Translations under genes and position numbers: made by a program
Assembly: GCA_963675995.2 (NCBI GenBank)
Contig: CAXXIY010000001.1
Location: forward strand, 3,038,001-3,102,000
Direction of reading: 5' to 3'
Length of the DNA: 64,000 nucleotides
Origin: JAAFHB01 sp963675995
GTDB taxonomy: Bacteria > Bacteroidota > Bacteroidia > Bacteroidales > Prolixibacteraceae
The notes under the pieces: model-generated
Database searches by the model: none
Told to the model about the DNA's origin: nothing
The model's input: the letters and a program-made list of their open reading frames with translations, nothing else
Part shown: in pieces, positions 34,449-44,560 of the stretch
Position numbering within the stretch: position 1 is the stretch's first letter
Layout of the letters: each line of letters begins with the position of its first letter

Positions 34449-37400
34449 TTAAAAATCAATATTCATCCCAAAGAGGAAAGTCCGTGTTTTGGGATAGAAG
34501 TTATCGTTATCAATACCAGGAGTCAGTCCGCTCATGTATACTTCCGGATCCAACCCTTTGTAGCCGGTGATGACAAATACATTATTCACCGTTGTATATA
34601 GTCGAAGATTCTTAATTGCAGGAATTTTTGTCATTTTAAATGTATATCCCAGCGTAATATTGTCTAAACGGATATAATCTCCGTCCTCAAGGTACCTGGA
34701 AGATGCATAATGAGCACGGTCATCGTTAATCGGTTCGTTAGCTGTCATTTTGGGCATATTGTAGTGAGTCGCTTCTGCCGGATAATTTAAATCGGCACGC
34801 GTAACATCCAATATTTTATTTCCTGTTACCCCGCGGAACAAGAGGTCGAGACTGAAATTTTTATAGGTAAAGCTATTGTACCATCCCCCTGTTGCTTTAG
34901 GTTGCGCATTCCCCATATAGAAATGATCATCAGGACCCGGATTGACCGTTAAAGTCCCATCCGCTTTATAAAATTGTGAAACTCCAGCTGAATTATGTCC
35001 CGCATATTTCCAAATCCAGAATTGACCTATTGGGTATCCACTCTGAATGATTTGTACCAAATTGCCCGATTGTCCGTGTTCACCTACACCTGCCTGCTTA
35101 ATATAATCAAGATGATACTTATCGTTTGAAAGTGAATTCAGGTTATTTTTGTTGAAAGAGATATTAAATGTTGAATTCCAGCTGAAATTTTTGGTTTTCA
35201 CAGGAACTGCATTTAGGGATACTTCCCACCCTTTATTCTCCATCTCGCCAACATTGGCAAGGATAGCGGCAATAAAATACTGGCTTGCCGGGACAGCATA
35301 TCCTGCAAGCATGTCCTTTGTTAATTTGTCGTACCATTCAATGGTTCCACTTAAACGTCCTTTCAATACTGAGAAATCAATTCCGACATTGAGCATCGAA
35401 GTACTTTCCCACTTTAGATCAGGATTTTCGTTTTGTACCGGAGTGATAGCATTGATAAAAGCACCGTTACTGTAAAATTTGCTGCTTTGAGCATAACGTA
35501 ATTTTGAAATCAGAGGGTCAAATCCCAATGAGTTCCCGCTTACTCCATAACCCGCACGAAGTTTCAGATTGTCAAATATATGCTGGTTTTTCATGAATTT
35601 TTCTTCCAGTATCCTCCATCCCAGTGATGCAGAAGGGAATGTTCCCCATTTATGGTTTGCCCCAAAAGCGGATGATCCATCACGGCGAACTGTTGCCTGA
35701 ATCAAATATTTGTTGCCAAAAGAATAATTTAAACGGGCATAACCCGAGATCATACGTAAGGTGAGGATGCCAACATTTCCATAATTAGGAACAAATCCCG
35801 TAGCTCCACTACCCATCCCCAGGTTGTTGTAACTGATTGCATCGGAGATGAAGTTCTTGTTCGAAGATTGGAACCCGTTACCTGAAATATCTTCCTGCCA
35901 CGAATATCCTACCAAAAGTTTCACGTCGTGCTGTTTGATTATTTTGCCATAGGTCATCATTGTTTCCAAAAGCTTCATCTCATTTTCATACGAATTGCGG
36001 ACTGCCAGTCCGTTAAGCCCCTGGGCCAATGACGATTTTTTGGCAAAATAGGACCGCGAATTCGATTGGGAATTTTGATAGGAAGCATTCAGTTCGTAAT
36101 CTAGCCCTTTACAAATATTAAATTGCAGCTGGCCAGTCCCCAGGAAATTCTTTGTTCGGTTGTTCGCATCATTTTGGTCAAGTAATGCTACGGGGTTCTT
36201 TGCACCCGGGTGACTAAAGTTTTCGTTGTATTCTCCGGCTGCATCCTTTATACTTACGGTGGGGAGATAATTGATCATGTTAAGCAAAAAATCCCGGTTA
36301 CCAGATAAGGATGCACCATCATTATTGCTCGAAGGAAGATATTGGCTGTCGGTTACTCCCGTAGTGATTGTCAGTCCAACTTTCAGGCGGTCATTAAAGG
36401 CTTTCTGTTTGACGTTCGCCATCATAGAGAGATTTTTAACGCCAGTCTCCTTGATGATTCCCGCAACATCTTTGTAGGTTGCACTCGCGAAATAAGTGGT
36501 TTTGTTGGTCCCCCCTCCAATGGAAATGTTGTTGTTATGTGAAATTCCCAGACGAGTGACTTCATCCATCCAGTTGGTATTTGCATTATCTTCATCTTCA
36601 GGAGCTAAACTTAAACTATTCTTCGTCAGGAATGCACGATATTCACCAGCTGACATCATATCAATCTTATTTGAAATGGATTCTACCCCCACATAGGAAT
36701 TGTATGATATTTTGGAAGTGTTCTCCTCCCCACGTTTGGTGGTTACGATGATTACCCCGTTTGCTGCGCGAGAACCATAAATAGAAGCTGCTGAGGCGTC
36801 GCGCAAAACATCCATTGAAACCACATCATCCATCGAACTGATGATGCCACCGGGAACTCCATCCACCACATAGAGTGGTTCCTGAGCCGCGCCGGTACGT
36901 AAGGTAGATGGACCACGTAACATCACGGAGGTTGCACCAGAAGGATTACCGTCTTTTGTAATGTTTAATCCGGGAACCTTGCCTTGCAGGAGTTGCACAA
37001 TATTGGTATGTGTCCCCACATTAAAATCCTTGGAACTCACAGTGGTGATAGAACTCGTCAGGTCTTTTCTTTTGAAAGTACCATACCCGACTGCGACTAC
37101 CTCGTCAAGACTAATTGTCCCTTCAACCAATACAACATTAATTATCGATTGATTACCCACATTTATCTCCTTTGACTTCATCCCGACAAACGAAAACAAT
37201 AAAATCGCATTTTCAGGGATGTTTGAAATGGAGTAATTTCCGTCGATATCGGTTATTTCGCCTGTTGTTGTCCCCTTTACCACAACAGAAACACCGGGCA
37301 GAGGTGCTCCGATTGCATCTGTGACTTTCCCTGTAATCTTTTTCCCTTTTTGCTGATTTTCGGTTGCCGAGGTGGTGGTTAGAATAATCTGGCGATCAAT

Positions 37401-37733
37401 CACCTGATGCTTTACATCTGTACCGGCAAACAATTCAGTGAGAATATCAGCAATCTTCTCATTTTGAACATCTATCGATACTTTACGATTAATGTCGATA
37501 AGCTTTTGGTTAAACAGAAAATAAAACTCACTCTTGTTTTCTATCTGATTCAGGACATCTTCGACCCGCGTATCGGAAACTCTTAAGGTGATTTTAGTCG
37601 ATTGCGAATAGCTTGATGCAGCCAACAAACTGTTAATCCCAAGAATAAATAATAAGATTATTAGTCGCATAATTCGAGAAAGTTTTGTTAGTGTAAGGGC
37701 ATAGGTATCCCCGTTTCTAAATTTTTTATTCAT
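34449..37733 (-). CDS. SusC/RagA TonB-dependent transporter with STN signalling domain
   Basis: A 1094-residue outer-membrane transporter. Domains: signal peptide, STN secretin/TonB domain (about residues 45-125, KITLRVSDTRVEDVLNQIE), carboxypeptidase-D-like plug extension (GKVTDAIGAPLPGVSVVVKG), TonB box region and plug (VVAVGYGTFKRKDLTSSI, PLYVVDGVPGG), and a C-terminal barrel ending in FGMNIDF. The STN domain is what marks a SusC that passes a substrate signal to a FecR-type anti-sigma factor, which is encoded immediately upstream. Import of the oligosaccharide would thus turn on the locus through the ECF sigma factor. A later in-frame ATG near 37670 is also a possible start. Confidence 0.96.
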   Translation of the reverse strand: MNKKFRNGDTYALTLTKLSRIMRLIILLFILGINSLLAASSYSQSTKITLRVSDTRVEDVLNQIENKSEFYFLFNQKLIDINRKVSIDVQNEKIADILTELFAGTDVKHQVIDRQIILTTTSATENQQKGKKITGKVTDAIGAPLPGVSVVVKGTTTGEITDIDGNYSISNIPENAILLFSFVGMKSKEINVGNQSIINVVLVEGTISLDEVVAVGYGTFKRKDLTSSITTVSSKDFNVGTHTNIVQLLQGKVPGLNITKDGNPSGATSVMLRGPSTLRTGAAQEPLYVVDGVPGGIISSMDDVVSMDVLRDASAASIYGSRAANGVIIVTTKRGEENTSKISYNSYVGVESISNKIDMMSAGEYRAFLTKNSLSLAPEDEDNANTNWMDEVTRLGISHNNNISIGGGTNKTTYFASATYKDVAGIIKETGVKNLSMMANVKQKAFNDRLKVGLTITTGVTDSQYLPSSNNDGASLSGNRDFLLNMINYLPTVSIKDAAGEYNENFSHPGAKNPVALLDQNDANNRTKNFLGTGQLQFNICKGLDYELNASYQNSQSNSRSYFAKKSSLAQGLNGLAVRNSYENEMKLLETMMTYGKIIKQHDVKLLVGYSWQEDISGNGFQSSNKNFISDAISYNNLGMGSGATGFVPNYGNVGILTLRMISGYARLNYSFGNKYLIQATVRRDGSSAFGANHKWGTFPSASLGWRILEEKFMKNQHIFDNLKLRAGYGVSGNSLGFDPLISKLRYAQSSKFYSNGAFINAITPVQNENPDLKWESTSMLNVGIDFSVLKGRLSGTIEWYDKLTKDMLAGYAVPASQYFIAAILANVGEMENKGWEVSLNAVPVKTKNFSWNSTFNISFNKNNLNSLSNDKYHLDYIKQAGVGEHGQSGNLVQIIQSGYPIGQFWIWKYAGHNSAGVSQFYKADGTLTVNPGPDDHFYMGNAQPKATGGWYNSFTYKNFSLDLLFRGVTGNKILDVTRADLNYPAEATHYNMPKMTANEPINDDRAHYASSRYLEDGDYIRLDNITLGYTFKMTKIPAIKNLRLYTTVNNVFVITGYKGLDPEVYMSGLTPGIDNDNFYPKTRTFLFGMNIDF

Positions 37734-37867
37734 ACTTTTGTAATGTTAGTGGATTATTAATTTTTAATAGTACTAATTTAAACAGGGGGGCGGGCCAACG
37801 CTTCCCTGTTATTTTTTAATTCCGATTTATTTCATAGGCATTATAGTTTAAAAGGTTATGAATTTGA

Positions 37868-38899
37868 TTATTTAACGATTAGTAATACTTTCTGTCTTGA
37901 AAAGCTTCCGTCAGCCTGTTTCACTCGTTCTTCAATTTTAAAATCGAGTGGCGCGGATATTTTCAGAAGTCGTAATACCTCATTAAGATTTTCATCCTCG
38001 AAGGTTGCTCTGTACTGAAAATCAGCTTGTTGCGAATTTTGTATTTTGACATCAATGTTGTACCATCTGCTCAGCTGTTTTGCCAGTTCTTCCAGTGAGG
38101 CATTTCTGAGCATTAGTTTTCCCTCCTTCCAGGCAGAGAAATATTGAGCATGAACATTGATTTTTGTAATGGCTTGTTTTGCAATATTGTAGCTGATTTG
38201 CTCGTCGGGTTTCATCTCGATGGGTGAGCAGAAATGGTCGCTTTTCAGGACAATTACTCCCCGTTCAAGCGTAACATCAATTTGCTTCTCATCATCATAT
38301 GCAGCGATATCAAAGCAGGTTCCTTTTACCTCCACGTCCAGGTAACTGGTTTTTACAACAAATTTATTGTCATCTTCGTGCTTCACAACAAAAAACGCCT
38401 GACCATTCAGTGAAACCTCTCTTCTTTGATTAAAATTCAGTGAATATTTAATTGTTGACCCGCTGTTTAACCACCCAAAAGATCCGTCAGGCAGATTGAA
38501 TTTGATTCGGGCGCCCAGTGGAGCCCTCATTTCGGCCCACCCTTCCGCAGCGACAGATTTTGCGTATTGGCGATGCGTTACTATTCCGGTATAAACCAAT
38601 AGAGGAATTAAAAGGAGAGCTGCAATACGGGCATACCAATTGATTACCCTCAGCGCGATCGGTTTTACAGGTTTATCTTCTGACGAATTTATCTGATAGT
38701 TGATTTTATGTATAATATGATCAAGATGGTCTGCATCTTTATGCTCTGTTAGTACATTGTCCCACTGTTCTTTTAAAATTTCTTTTAATTCTTCAATATT
38801 AGACTCTTCGAGAAAGGCCTTACTCAAATAATTCTCCTCCGTGGCGGAAAATGGTTCTTTGAAATAGTCGTCAATTCGTTGTTTATTGATCCCGGACAT
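37868..38899 (-). CDS. FecR-family anti-sigma factor
   Basis: A 343-residue inner-membrane regulator. Start taken at 38899 (MSGINKQRIDDYFKEPFSA), since the 38 upstream residues to 39013 do not look like protein of this family. Layout: cytoplasmic N-terminal helices, one membrane helix (ARIAALLLIPLLVYTGIV), the periplasmic FecR domain (DGSFGWLNSGSTIKYSL, KGTCFDIAAYDD), and a C-terminal DUF4974/STN-like domain (NASLEELAKQLSRWYNIDV). It holds the ECF sigma factor encoded 160 bases upstream until SusC signals through its STN domain. Confidence 0.93.
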   Translation of the reverse strand: MSGINKQRIDDYFKEPFSATEENYLSKAFLEESNIEELKEILKEQWDNVLTEHKDADHLDHIIHKINYQINSSEDKPVKPIALRVINWYARIAALLLIPLLVYTGIVTHRQYAKSVAAEGWAEMRAPLGARIKFNLPDGSFGWLNSGSTIKYSLNFNQRREVSLNGQAFFVVKHEDDNKFVVKTSYLDVEVKGTCFDIAAYDDEKQIDVTLERGVIVLKSDHFCSPIEMKPDEQISYNIAKQAITKINVHAQYFSAWKEGKLMLRNASLEELAKQLSRWYNIDVKIQNSQQADFQYRATFEDENLNEVLRLLKISAPLDFKIEERVKQADGSFSRQKVLLIVK

Positions 38900-39059
38900 G
38901 TTTCCCCTTTTACCAGTGATTAATTTTTTGAGGTTTAATGAACTGATCTGGCAATTCAATTTTGTAACCCCAATAATGTTGCTTAGATAATGGTTATATC
39001 CGTGAACCTTCAATTACCCCTATCGGGATAAAAAAAATTGTCATTTCAGGGTAAAGTAG

Positions 39060-39683
39060 TTATGAAAAGAAAAGAATCAAGAAGACAATTCCTGCAAGAT
39101 CCTCTTTAATAAGGTGTTCTCTGATAAATTTCAAGGAATCACCAAGTTGGTTCTCAACTGTTTTGGGACTTGTACCCAATTCGTCGGCGATCTCTTTAAC
39201 GGTGAATCCTTCCAGCCGACTTTTAATAAAAACCTCTTTACGTCGGGGTGGTAACTGGTCAATAAGGGTATCGATTAGTTTTTTTGTAGATTGATAGTCT
39301 ATGTTTTGAATTGTGTCGAAGTTGAGATCATCAATAATCTGATGCTCAAAATATTTGGCGCTGAGTGCTTTTCTAACAAAATGCTTTCTGATGATATTGA
39401 ATGAAATCGTAAAGATGTAGGATTTGAATGAGAGATTCTCGTTTAGATCACGCCGTTTTTCCCATATTTTTAGAAAAACATCCTGAACCAGCTCCTCTGC
39501 ATCAGACTCCGATTTTAGGTAACCAAGCGCAAAACGGAATATCCTGTTCCCATAGATTTTAAACAGGTCGTTAAAAGCTTTAATTTCTCCCTGCGATAAG
39601 GCTTTAACCAATTCTGATTCCGTTGGAATTGAATTATTCAAGGATGATTTTGATTGCAGTTCAGTATGGATACAAATATACAC
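39060..39683 (-). CDS. ECF sigma factor
   Basis: A Bacteroidota ECF (sigma-70 family) factor with region 2 (FNDLFKIYGNRIFRFALGYL, ELVQDVFLKIWEKR) and region 4 (LPPRRKEVFIKSRLEGFTVK, IADELGTSPKTVENQL). It should direct transcription of the downstream SusC locus when released by FecR. There is no ATG: the frame opens with GTG at 39683, and TTG at 39641 is a second candidate that would give NNSIPTESELVKAL as the start. A TATATTTG -7-like box (39673-39680, minus) falls inside the GTG-to-TTG stretch, which favours the later start if it is used. The hydrophobic C-terminal tail is common in this family. Confidence 0.93.
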   Translation of the reverse strand: MYICIHTELQSKSSLNNSIPTESELVKALSQGEIKAFNDLFKIYGNRIFRFALGYLKSESDAEELVQDVFLKIWEKRRDLNENLSFKSYIFTISFNIIRKHFVRKALSAKYFEHQIIDDLNFDTIQNIDYQSTKKLIDTLIDQLPPRRKEVFIKSRLEGFTVKEIADELGTSPKTVENQLGDSLKFIREHLIKEDLAGIVFLILFFS

Positions 39684-39746
39684 TTTTTACTCTGATTTTC
39701 AAAAGAGTTCAGAGTTGAAATCATGTGATAAATAGTGGTCGGATGA

Positions 39747-41123
39747 TTACCGTCCAGAATCATCAACCACTTCAATATCCAGTAACTTGCATAAGTCAAC
39801 AAGCTCGTTTACATAAGTTCCATACACTGCTGCAAAGTGTTGTGATTGAACATGATCCAATACCTGTCGAACCGGAACATCGGTATAAAATGTGATGCTT
39901 GGCCACGATGGGAGAGGAACACCCATCTCCACCCACACGGGCCGCTCTTTTCCTTCTCCTGTGACAATGTGCATCCGGTAACCTTCTTTGGTTTCAGAAA
40001 GACAAGCGAGGGTCATTCGCCCCTTTTTCATGTTGGAACAATGCGCAATTCCCCCCAGTAAAACGGTGGATATATTTTTTATCTGAGGTTTTCCTTCTAT
40101 AAAATCTGAGGGGCAATAGCCATCCTCTCCAAGTAATATCCATTCCGGGTGATGTTCGTAATGTTCAATAAAAGTGACCTGTTTACCAGAAATCCATTTT
40201 AGCATTAGCTGGGCTACAGAATTTCCCAGGTCGTTTTCATCCACATAGGGGTATCCTGCATCTGCAACAAGTGAGGATGGAATGGCATGGGTCAAACCCA
40301 TTTCAAGATCGACACCATCCACGCATTTATAGGAAAAGGTGTCAAATTTCTTCTCCTTACAAAGCTCAACGGTACCCATATACATCCTGATCGCTTTATC
40401 GATAACCTCATCTGCCGGTTTGCCAAGGGGGTATTCCCAGTCGCATGTGATCCGTTTCGCCTCTTCATTGACCTCTGTGGTGGGAATTGCATCCATTTTC
40501 CGCTGTAATTGCAACAAATCCATGCTTTCTATTTCAGGTCCTATCAGATTTCGCAATTTGGTAGGGTTAATTCCTGTTGAATAGAGTCCCATATCGTTAT
40601 AACCGATTGTTCCAAGCCTTGCGTACCTCAGCTTCTTCATTACATAAGCCGCCTTTGCAAAAGCCAGGATTCCTTCAATATCCATTAAGGTATCGGGTGC
40701 ATTATAAAGGTATTTGAATTTGATTCCCCATTGTTCCATGGGAAACCTTAAGGACGTCGAACCTGCTCCCGCTGCAGGGGATATCAGTGTCCCTTTTTTG
40801 CCAAACCGACCTTCATGATCCGTGAATCCGCCAAAACTGTACAGGATCATTGGCTCGTTACGGAATTCGTACAATACCCTGAAGACCCCGCGCGTATCAA
40901 TCCAGTTAATTATATTGATGAATAGAAAATCCCACTCAGCAGCTTTCAGTTCTCTGATAGCTCTTTCCGGTTCCGCGCCCTCGCCATACACAGGATCGGT
41001 AACCATCAGGATTAGTCCGGCATCAGTGAGTTGCTTTTCAGCTTTTGCACTAATCATTTTCAAATTGTCAGGTTCGTAAAACATTGTTCCGAACGATACG
41101 TAACCAACTCTGATTTTTGACAT
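39747..41123 (-). CDS. L-fucose/L-arabinose isomerase-fold sugar isomerase
   Basis: A 458-residue cytoplasmic protein of the FucI/AraA superfamily (COG2407-like), which interconvert aldoses and ketoses. Features include VGYVSFGTMFYE at the N-terminus, an N-terminal alpha/beta domain, and the family's acidic active-site segments such as FSYKCVDGVDLEMGLTHAIP. I cannot assign substrate. It ends the aminotransferase-dehydrogenase-isomerase arm and is 63 bases before the ECF sigma gene. The arm is probably co-regulated by the DeoR protein at 43777-44538, in contrast to the sigma-controlled locus downstream. Confidence 0.8.
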   Translation of the reverse strand: MSKIRVGYVSFGTMFYEPDNLKMISAKAEKQLTDAGLILMVTDPVYGEGAEPERAIRELKAAEWDFLFINIINWIDTRGVFRVLYEFRNEPMILYSFGGFTDHEGRFGKKGTLISPAAGAGSTSLRFPMEQWGIKFKYLYNAPDTLMDIEGILAFAKAAYVMKKLRYARLGTIGYNDMGLYSTGINPTKLRNLIGPEIESMDLLQLQRKMDAIPTTEVNEEAKRITCDWEYPLGKPADEVIDKAIRMYMGTVELCKEKKFDTFSYKCVDGVDLEMGLTHAIPSSLVADAGYPYVDENDLGNSVAQLMLKWISGKQVTFIEHYEHHPEWILLGEDGYCPSDFIEGKPQIKNISTVLLGGIAHCSNMKKGRMTLACLSETKEGYRMHIVTGEGKERPVWVEMGVPLPSWPSITFYTDVPVRQVLDHVQSQHFAAVYGTYVNELVDLCKLLDIEVVDDSGR

Positions 41124-41189
41124 TTTATTCGCTTATTAGTTATCTATTATGTTGATTTTTGTTTTAATTTCTGATCTCCAAAATTAAAC

Positions 41190-42344
41190 CTATGTAACCA
41201 GGTGAATTCTCTTTCCGGTCTTGTACGATTCCAAAGCAGCGGTCATGATGAGGTGACTCATATGGGTTTCCCCGGGATGAACATTCTGGAGCGGATGGGT
41301 ATGCTTCACCTTGAATTCAGTCATAAATGATCCAATCATTTGCTGAAAAGCATCAGAAAAGCCAAATTCAAAAATTCCACCCGAGATGGTTGGAATAAAT
41401 GATTGTGACCCGAGATCTACCCTTGTCCAGCCTTGTTCTTTAGCTGATGTTTCGAGGTAGTAGAATGCTTTGGGGTCGTGAGTTGAGAATTTAACCGAAC
41501 CTTCCGTTCCATAAACTTCAATGAACCACGTATTTGTTTCTCCAGGCGCCATCCTTTTAGTTTCAAAGACCATCGAGAATTCCTTATTGTTGTCGGGGTC
41601 TGCACATTTGCAGGTCACCACCGCATTATCCCAGGTATTACATGGAACACGATTCCCATCTTTATCGGGCCTGGTTTCAGCAAACTTCTGCAAATCAGCA
41701 AATACCCATTTAGGGAACCACTTCATCCGAAGTGGAATAAAATGAACGTGTAAACCCAGATCGCCCATACATCCGTATTCGCCGTTGAATTGAATCATCC
41801 GTTTCCAGTTAATGGGCTTGTTCAGATCCATATCGCTGGCATGATGAAAACCGCACCGCACTTCCATTATCCGTCCGTATTTCTTTGCCCTGATCCAATC
41901 GATCACCCGTTTTGCCCCGGGAAAATAGGCAAATTCTGAGCTGCACCTGACAAATACTTCAGGGTGCTGATTAATAACATTTAGAATCCGCTCATTGGCT
42001 GCGAGATCAATTCCCATCGGCTTTTCAGCCAGCAGGTGCTTTCCTGCCTGAATGATATCAATGTACATTTTCTCATGCAGATGATGAGGTACCGCACAAT
42101 AGATCGCATCAATCGAGTCGGAATGAAGTAAACCGTGGTAATCGCTTGTCACAATTTCGATGGATGAAAAATTTGAAGTGAACCAATCCCTGTCGGCCTT
42201 ATTTTTTTGATTGCAAATCCCGGCAATGACGGGTACAGGACCATCGTCCAGCAAATGACACCACCGTGCAACAGCACTGCCAAACTCTTTCCCCATAAGG
42301 CCAAGACCGATGATGCCAAAACGAAATTTTCCCCTTTGATTCAT
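41190..42344 (-). CDS. Gfo/Idh/MocA-family sugar dehydrogenase
   Basis: A 384-residue cytoplasmic NAD(P)-dependent oxidoreductase. The Rossmann motif GIIGLGLMGKEFGSA opens the protein, and HLLAEKPMGIDL holds the family EKP motif with the catalytic lysine. The C-terminal alpha/beta domain binds the substrate. Family members oxidise sugars, cyclitols or amino sugars. Pairing with a class III aminotransferase 50 bases upstream suggests an oxidation followed by transamination, or the reverse, on a sugar-derived intermediate. Substrate unknown. Confidence 0.88.
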   Translation of the reverse strand: MNQRGKFRFGIIGLGLMGKEFGSAVARWCHLLDDGPVPVIAGICNQKNKADRDWFTSNFSSIEIVTSDYHGLLHSDSIDAIYCAVPHHLHEKMYIDIIQAGKHLLAEKPMGIDLAANERILNVINQHPEVFVRCSSEFAYFPGAKRVIDWIRAKKYGRIMEVRCGFHHASDMDLNKPINWKRMIQFNGEYGCMGDLGLHVHFIPLRMKWFPKWVFADLQKFAETRPDKDGNRVPCNTWDNAVVTCKCADPDNNKEFSMVFETKRMAPGETNTWFIEVYGTEGSVKFSTHDPKAFYYLETSAKEQGWTRVDLGSQSFIPTISGGIFEFGFSDAFQQMIGSFMTEFKVKHTHPLQNVHPGETHMSHLIMTAALESYKTGKRIHLVT

Positions 42345-42394
42345 TGGAAATCAGGATTTATTCAGTTTGAAATTAAGCCATTTATTATCAGTTT

Positions 42395-43765
42395 TTACCT
42401 GTACCCAAATTCCTTTTCCACTTCACTGATTGCCTCTTCAATGATATCCATCCCCAGATTGGCATAATGTTCATCCATAATCAGCGGAGGCGACATGCGA
42501 AGGATATGTCCAGCAGGAATCCAGGCCAGCCCTTTGCGAAAAGCTTTTTGGTAGACGAGTGTTCCTGCCAGGTCGAAAGGTTCTTTGGTCGTTTTGTCTT
42601 TCACCAGTTCAATTCCAAGAAGAAACCCTTTGCCCTTAACATCGCCGATGATTGGATGTTGTTCCTTCATTTGAAGCATTCGTTTCATAAAGAACGCGCC
42701 GACAGTTCGAACATTCTGAAGGAGCTCTTCTTCTTCGATGACCTCAATTGAAGCCAATGCTGCAGCACATGCCATTGGATTTCCTCCATAACTTGACGAA
42801 GCCGATATTTTTTCCAGTGCTTCGCCGTATTCCTCTTTTACGACAAGGGCGGTCACAGGGAAGCCATTGCCAAATGATTTTCCAAAAGTTACAATATCGG
42901 GAATTACCCCCCAATGGTTGAGTGTTAGCCACTCACCGGTTCGTCCCATACCGGCAAGTACTTCATCATCATAAAGGAGTATTTTATATTTGTCGCAAAG
43001 TTGTTTTAGTTTTGGAAAAAAATCCTCAGGAGGGAAAATGGAGCCTGCCCAACCCTGTGCAGGTTCGAGTACAAAAGCCGCTACATTTCCAACGGTCCCT
43101 TCTTTAATGAAATTTTCATAAAAGTGAATGTAGGCATCGGTATCGATGGTTCCATCACCTTTCGTCCATAACGGGCGGTATGGGTCAGGTCGCGGAACCA
43201 TATAAAATCCGGCTGCACGTGTGGGACCATAACTTAAGGTTTCGCCACGAAACATCTGGGCACAACTTACGGCGCCAAGTGACTTTCCATGAAAATCGCG
43301 ATAAGCAGAAATAAACTCATGCTTGTTGGAGATTGCACGCGCTGCCCGAATCGCGGCTTCTACAGCTGATGTTCCGTCTGAATAAAGTTGGATGGCATTT
43401 AACTTTCCGGGGAGAATCTCCGCCATTTTTTCCATGAGTTTCTCCTTCACGGGAGTCGTAAAGTCATGGGCGTTCATTAGTCGCTTCGACCAGTAGGATA
43501 TGGCTTCCGAGATCTTCGGATGACAATGTCCCAGAGATGTGACATAAATACCTGATGAGAAATCAAGATACCGGTTTCCATCTACATCTTTAAGCATAAC
43601 GCCATAACCTTCATCAAAACAAACAGGAAATAATTTCACCTGACTGCTCAATCCTTTCATGTACCTGGCAGTATTTTCATGCATTTTTACTGACTTTGGT
43701 CCAGGTGTTTCAGTTATTAATTCAGGAAGATCTTTCGCACTTTCCTTCCACCAATCCTTTGACAT
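42395..43765 (-). CDS. Class III PLP-dependent aminotransferase
   Basis: A 456-residue fold-type I aminotransferase. Motifs: YLDFSSGIYVTSLGHCHP, LYSDGTSAVEAAIRAAR, AAFVLEPAQGWAGSIFP, LLYDDEVLAGMGRTGEW with the cofactor aspartate, and the PLP lysine Lys296 in TFGKSFGNG. The class includes 4-aminobutyrate, ornithine and several amino-sugar or amino-alcohol aminotransferases. It sits 11 bases after the DeoR regulator gene in the same direction. A role in nitrogen-containing sugar breakdown or synthesis is inferred from context only. Confidence 0.9.
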   Translation of the reverse strand: MSKDWWKESAKDLPELITETPGPKSVKMHENTARYMKGLSSQVKLFPVCFDEGYGVMLKDVDGNRYLDFSSGIYVTSLGHCHPKISEAISYWSKRLMNAHDFTTPVKEKLMEKMAEILPGKLNAIQLYSDGTSAVEAAIRAARAISNKHEFISAYRDFHGKSLGAVSCAQMFRGETLSYGPTRAAGFYMVPRPDPYRPLWTKGDGTIDTDAYIHFYENFIKEGTVGNVAAFVLEPAQGWAGSIFPPEDFFPKLKQLCDKYKILLYDDEVLAGMGRTGEWLTLNHWGVIPDIVTFGKSFGNGFPVTALVVKEEYGEALEKISASSSYGGNPMACAAALASIEVIEEEELLQNVRTVGAFFMKRMLQMKEQHPIIGDVKGKGFLLGIELVKDKTTKEPFDLAGTLVYQKAFRKGLAWIPAGHILRMSPPLIMDEHYANLGMDIIEEAISEVEKEFGYR

Positions 43766-43776
43766 AGAAAAATAAA

Positions 43777-44538
43777 TTATGTGGTTAAAACATTAATATT
43801 CTTGCTTCTATATAATTCAAGTGTAGCCGGCATTATTTTTTTGTCGGTAATCAGATAATCAATTAATGAAAGAGGTGAATAGTTGAAATAGGAATTCTTT
43901 TCAATTTTCGACGAATCGCAAAGTAAATAAACCTTATCTGCAGCTTCTGCCATTTTAAGTGTGATAGATGCCTCCTTTTCGTGATTACTGCTCAGCCCGG
44001 AAGAGAGGGAGACCCCTCCGGCGCCAATAAAGGCCTTGTCAGCTTTATATCTCGATAGAAGGTTCTCGGTCATAGGTCCATAAAGCGCTTTTCGGGCATT
44101 GTCCAGTTCTCCGCCAATAAGATAAACACTGATGTGTGGATGTGGCATTAATTCAGAGACTACCGGTAACGAATTGGTAATAACCCTGAGATGGTTAAAG
44201 GTGGAAAGAAATTGTGCAAGAAAATAAACGGTGGTGCCGCAGTCCATGTAAATGGTGTCATTTTCTTCGATATGCGACGCTGCCAGCTTACAGATGTCCA
44301 TTTTTTGACTACTGCAACTTAGGGCATTATTATCAAATCCAAATATTTCGGAAATTACAGAATTTCGAACTGCCCCTCCATGTACTCTTTTCAGCAATCC
44401 TTTCTTTTCGAGAAGGGTCAAATCGCGTCGAACAGTTATTTCAGAGGTATTGCAACGAGCAACAATCTCCTGAATACTAATTTCATCCTTTTGTTCAAGC
44501 AATTTTAGGATACTCTTTTTTCGTAGCTCTGGTGTCAT
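43777..44538 (-). CDS. DeoR-family sugar-phosphate-responsive repressor
   Basis: A 254-residue regulator from the ATG at 44538, with a winged helix-turn-helix (SIQEIVARCNTSEITVRRDL, then LKRVHGGAV) and a C-terminal sugar-phosphate sensor domain (MDCGTTVYFLAQFL, AFIGAGGVSLSSGL). Starts at 44562 and 44577 are in frame, but a promoter at 44575-44605 makes 44538 the likeliest. It lies next to two divergent arms of a sugar catabolic cassette and probably represses both, with a ketose phosphate as inducer. Confidence 0.9.
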   Translation of the reverse strand: MTPELRKKSILKLLEQKDEISIQEIVARCNTSEITVRRDLTLLEKKGLLKRVHGGAVRNSVISEIFGFDNNALSCSSQKMDICKLAASHIEENDTIYMDCGTTVYFLAQFLSTFNHLRVITNSLPVVSELMPHPHISVYLIGGELDNARKALYGPMTENLLSRYKADKAFIGAGGVSLSSGLSSNHEKEASITLKMAEAADKVYLLCDSSKIEKNSYFNYSPLSLIDYLITDKKIMPATLELYRSKNINVLTT

Positions 44539-44560
44539 TACAATCTTTAAAATTGAAAAC

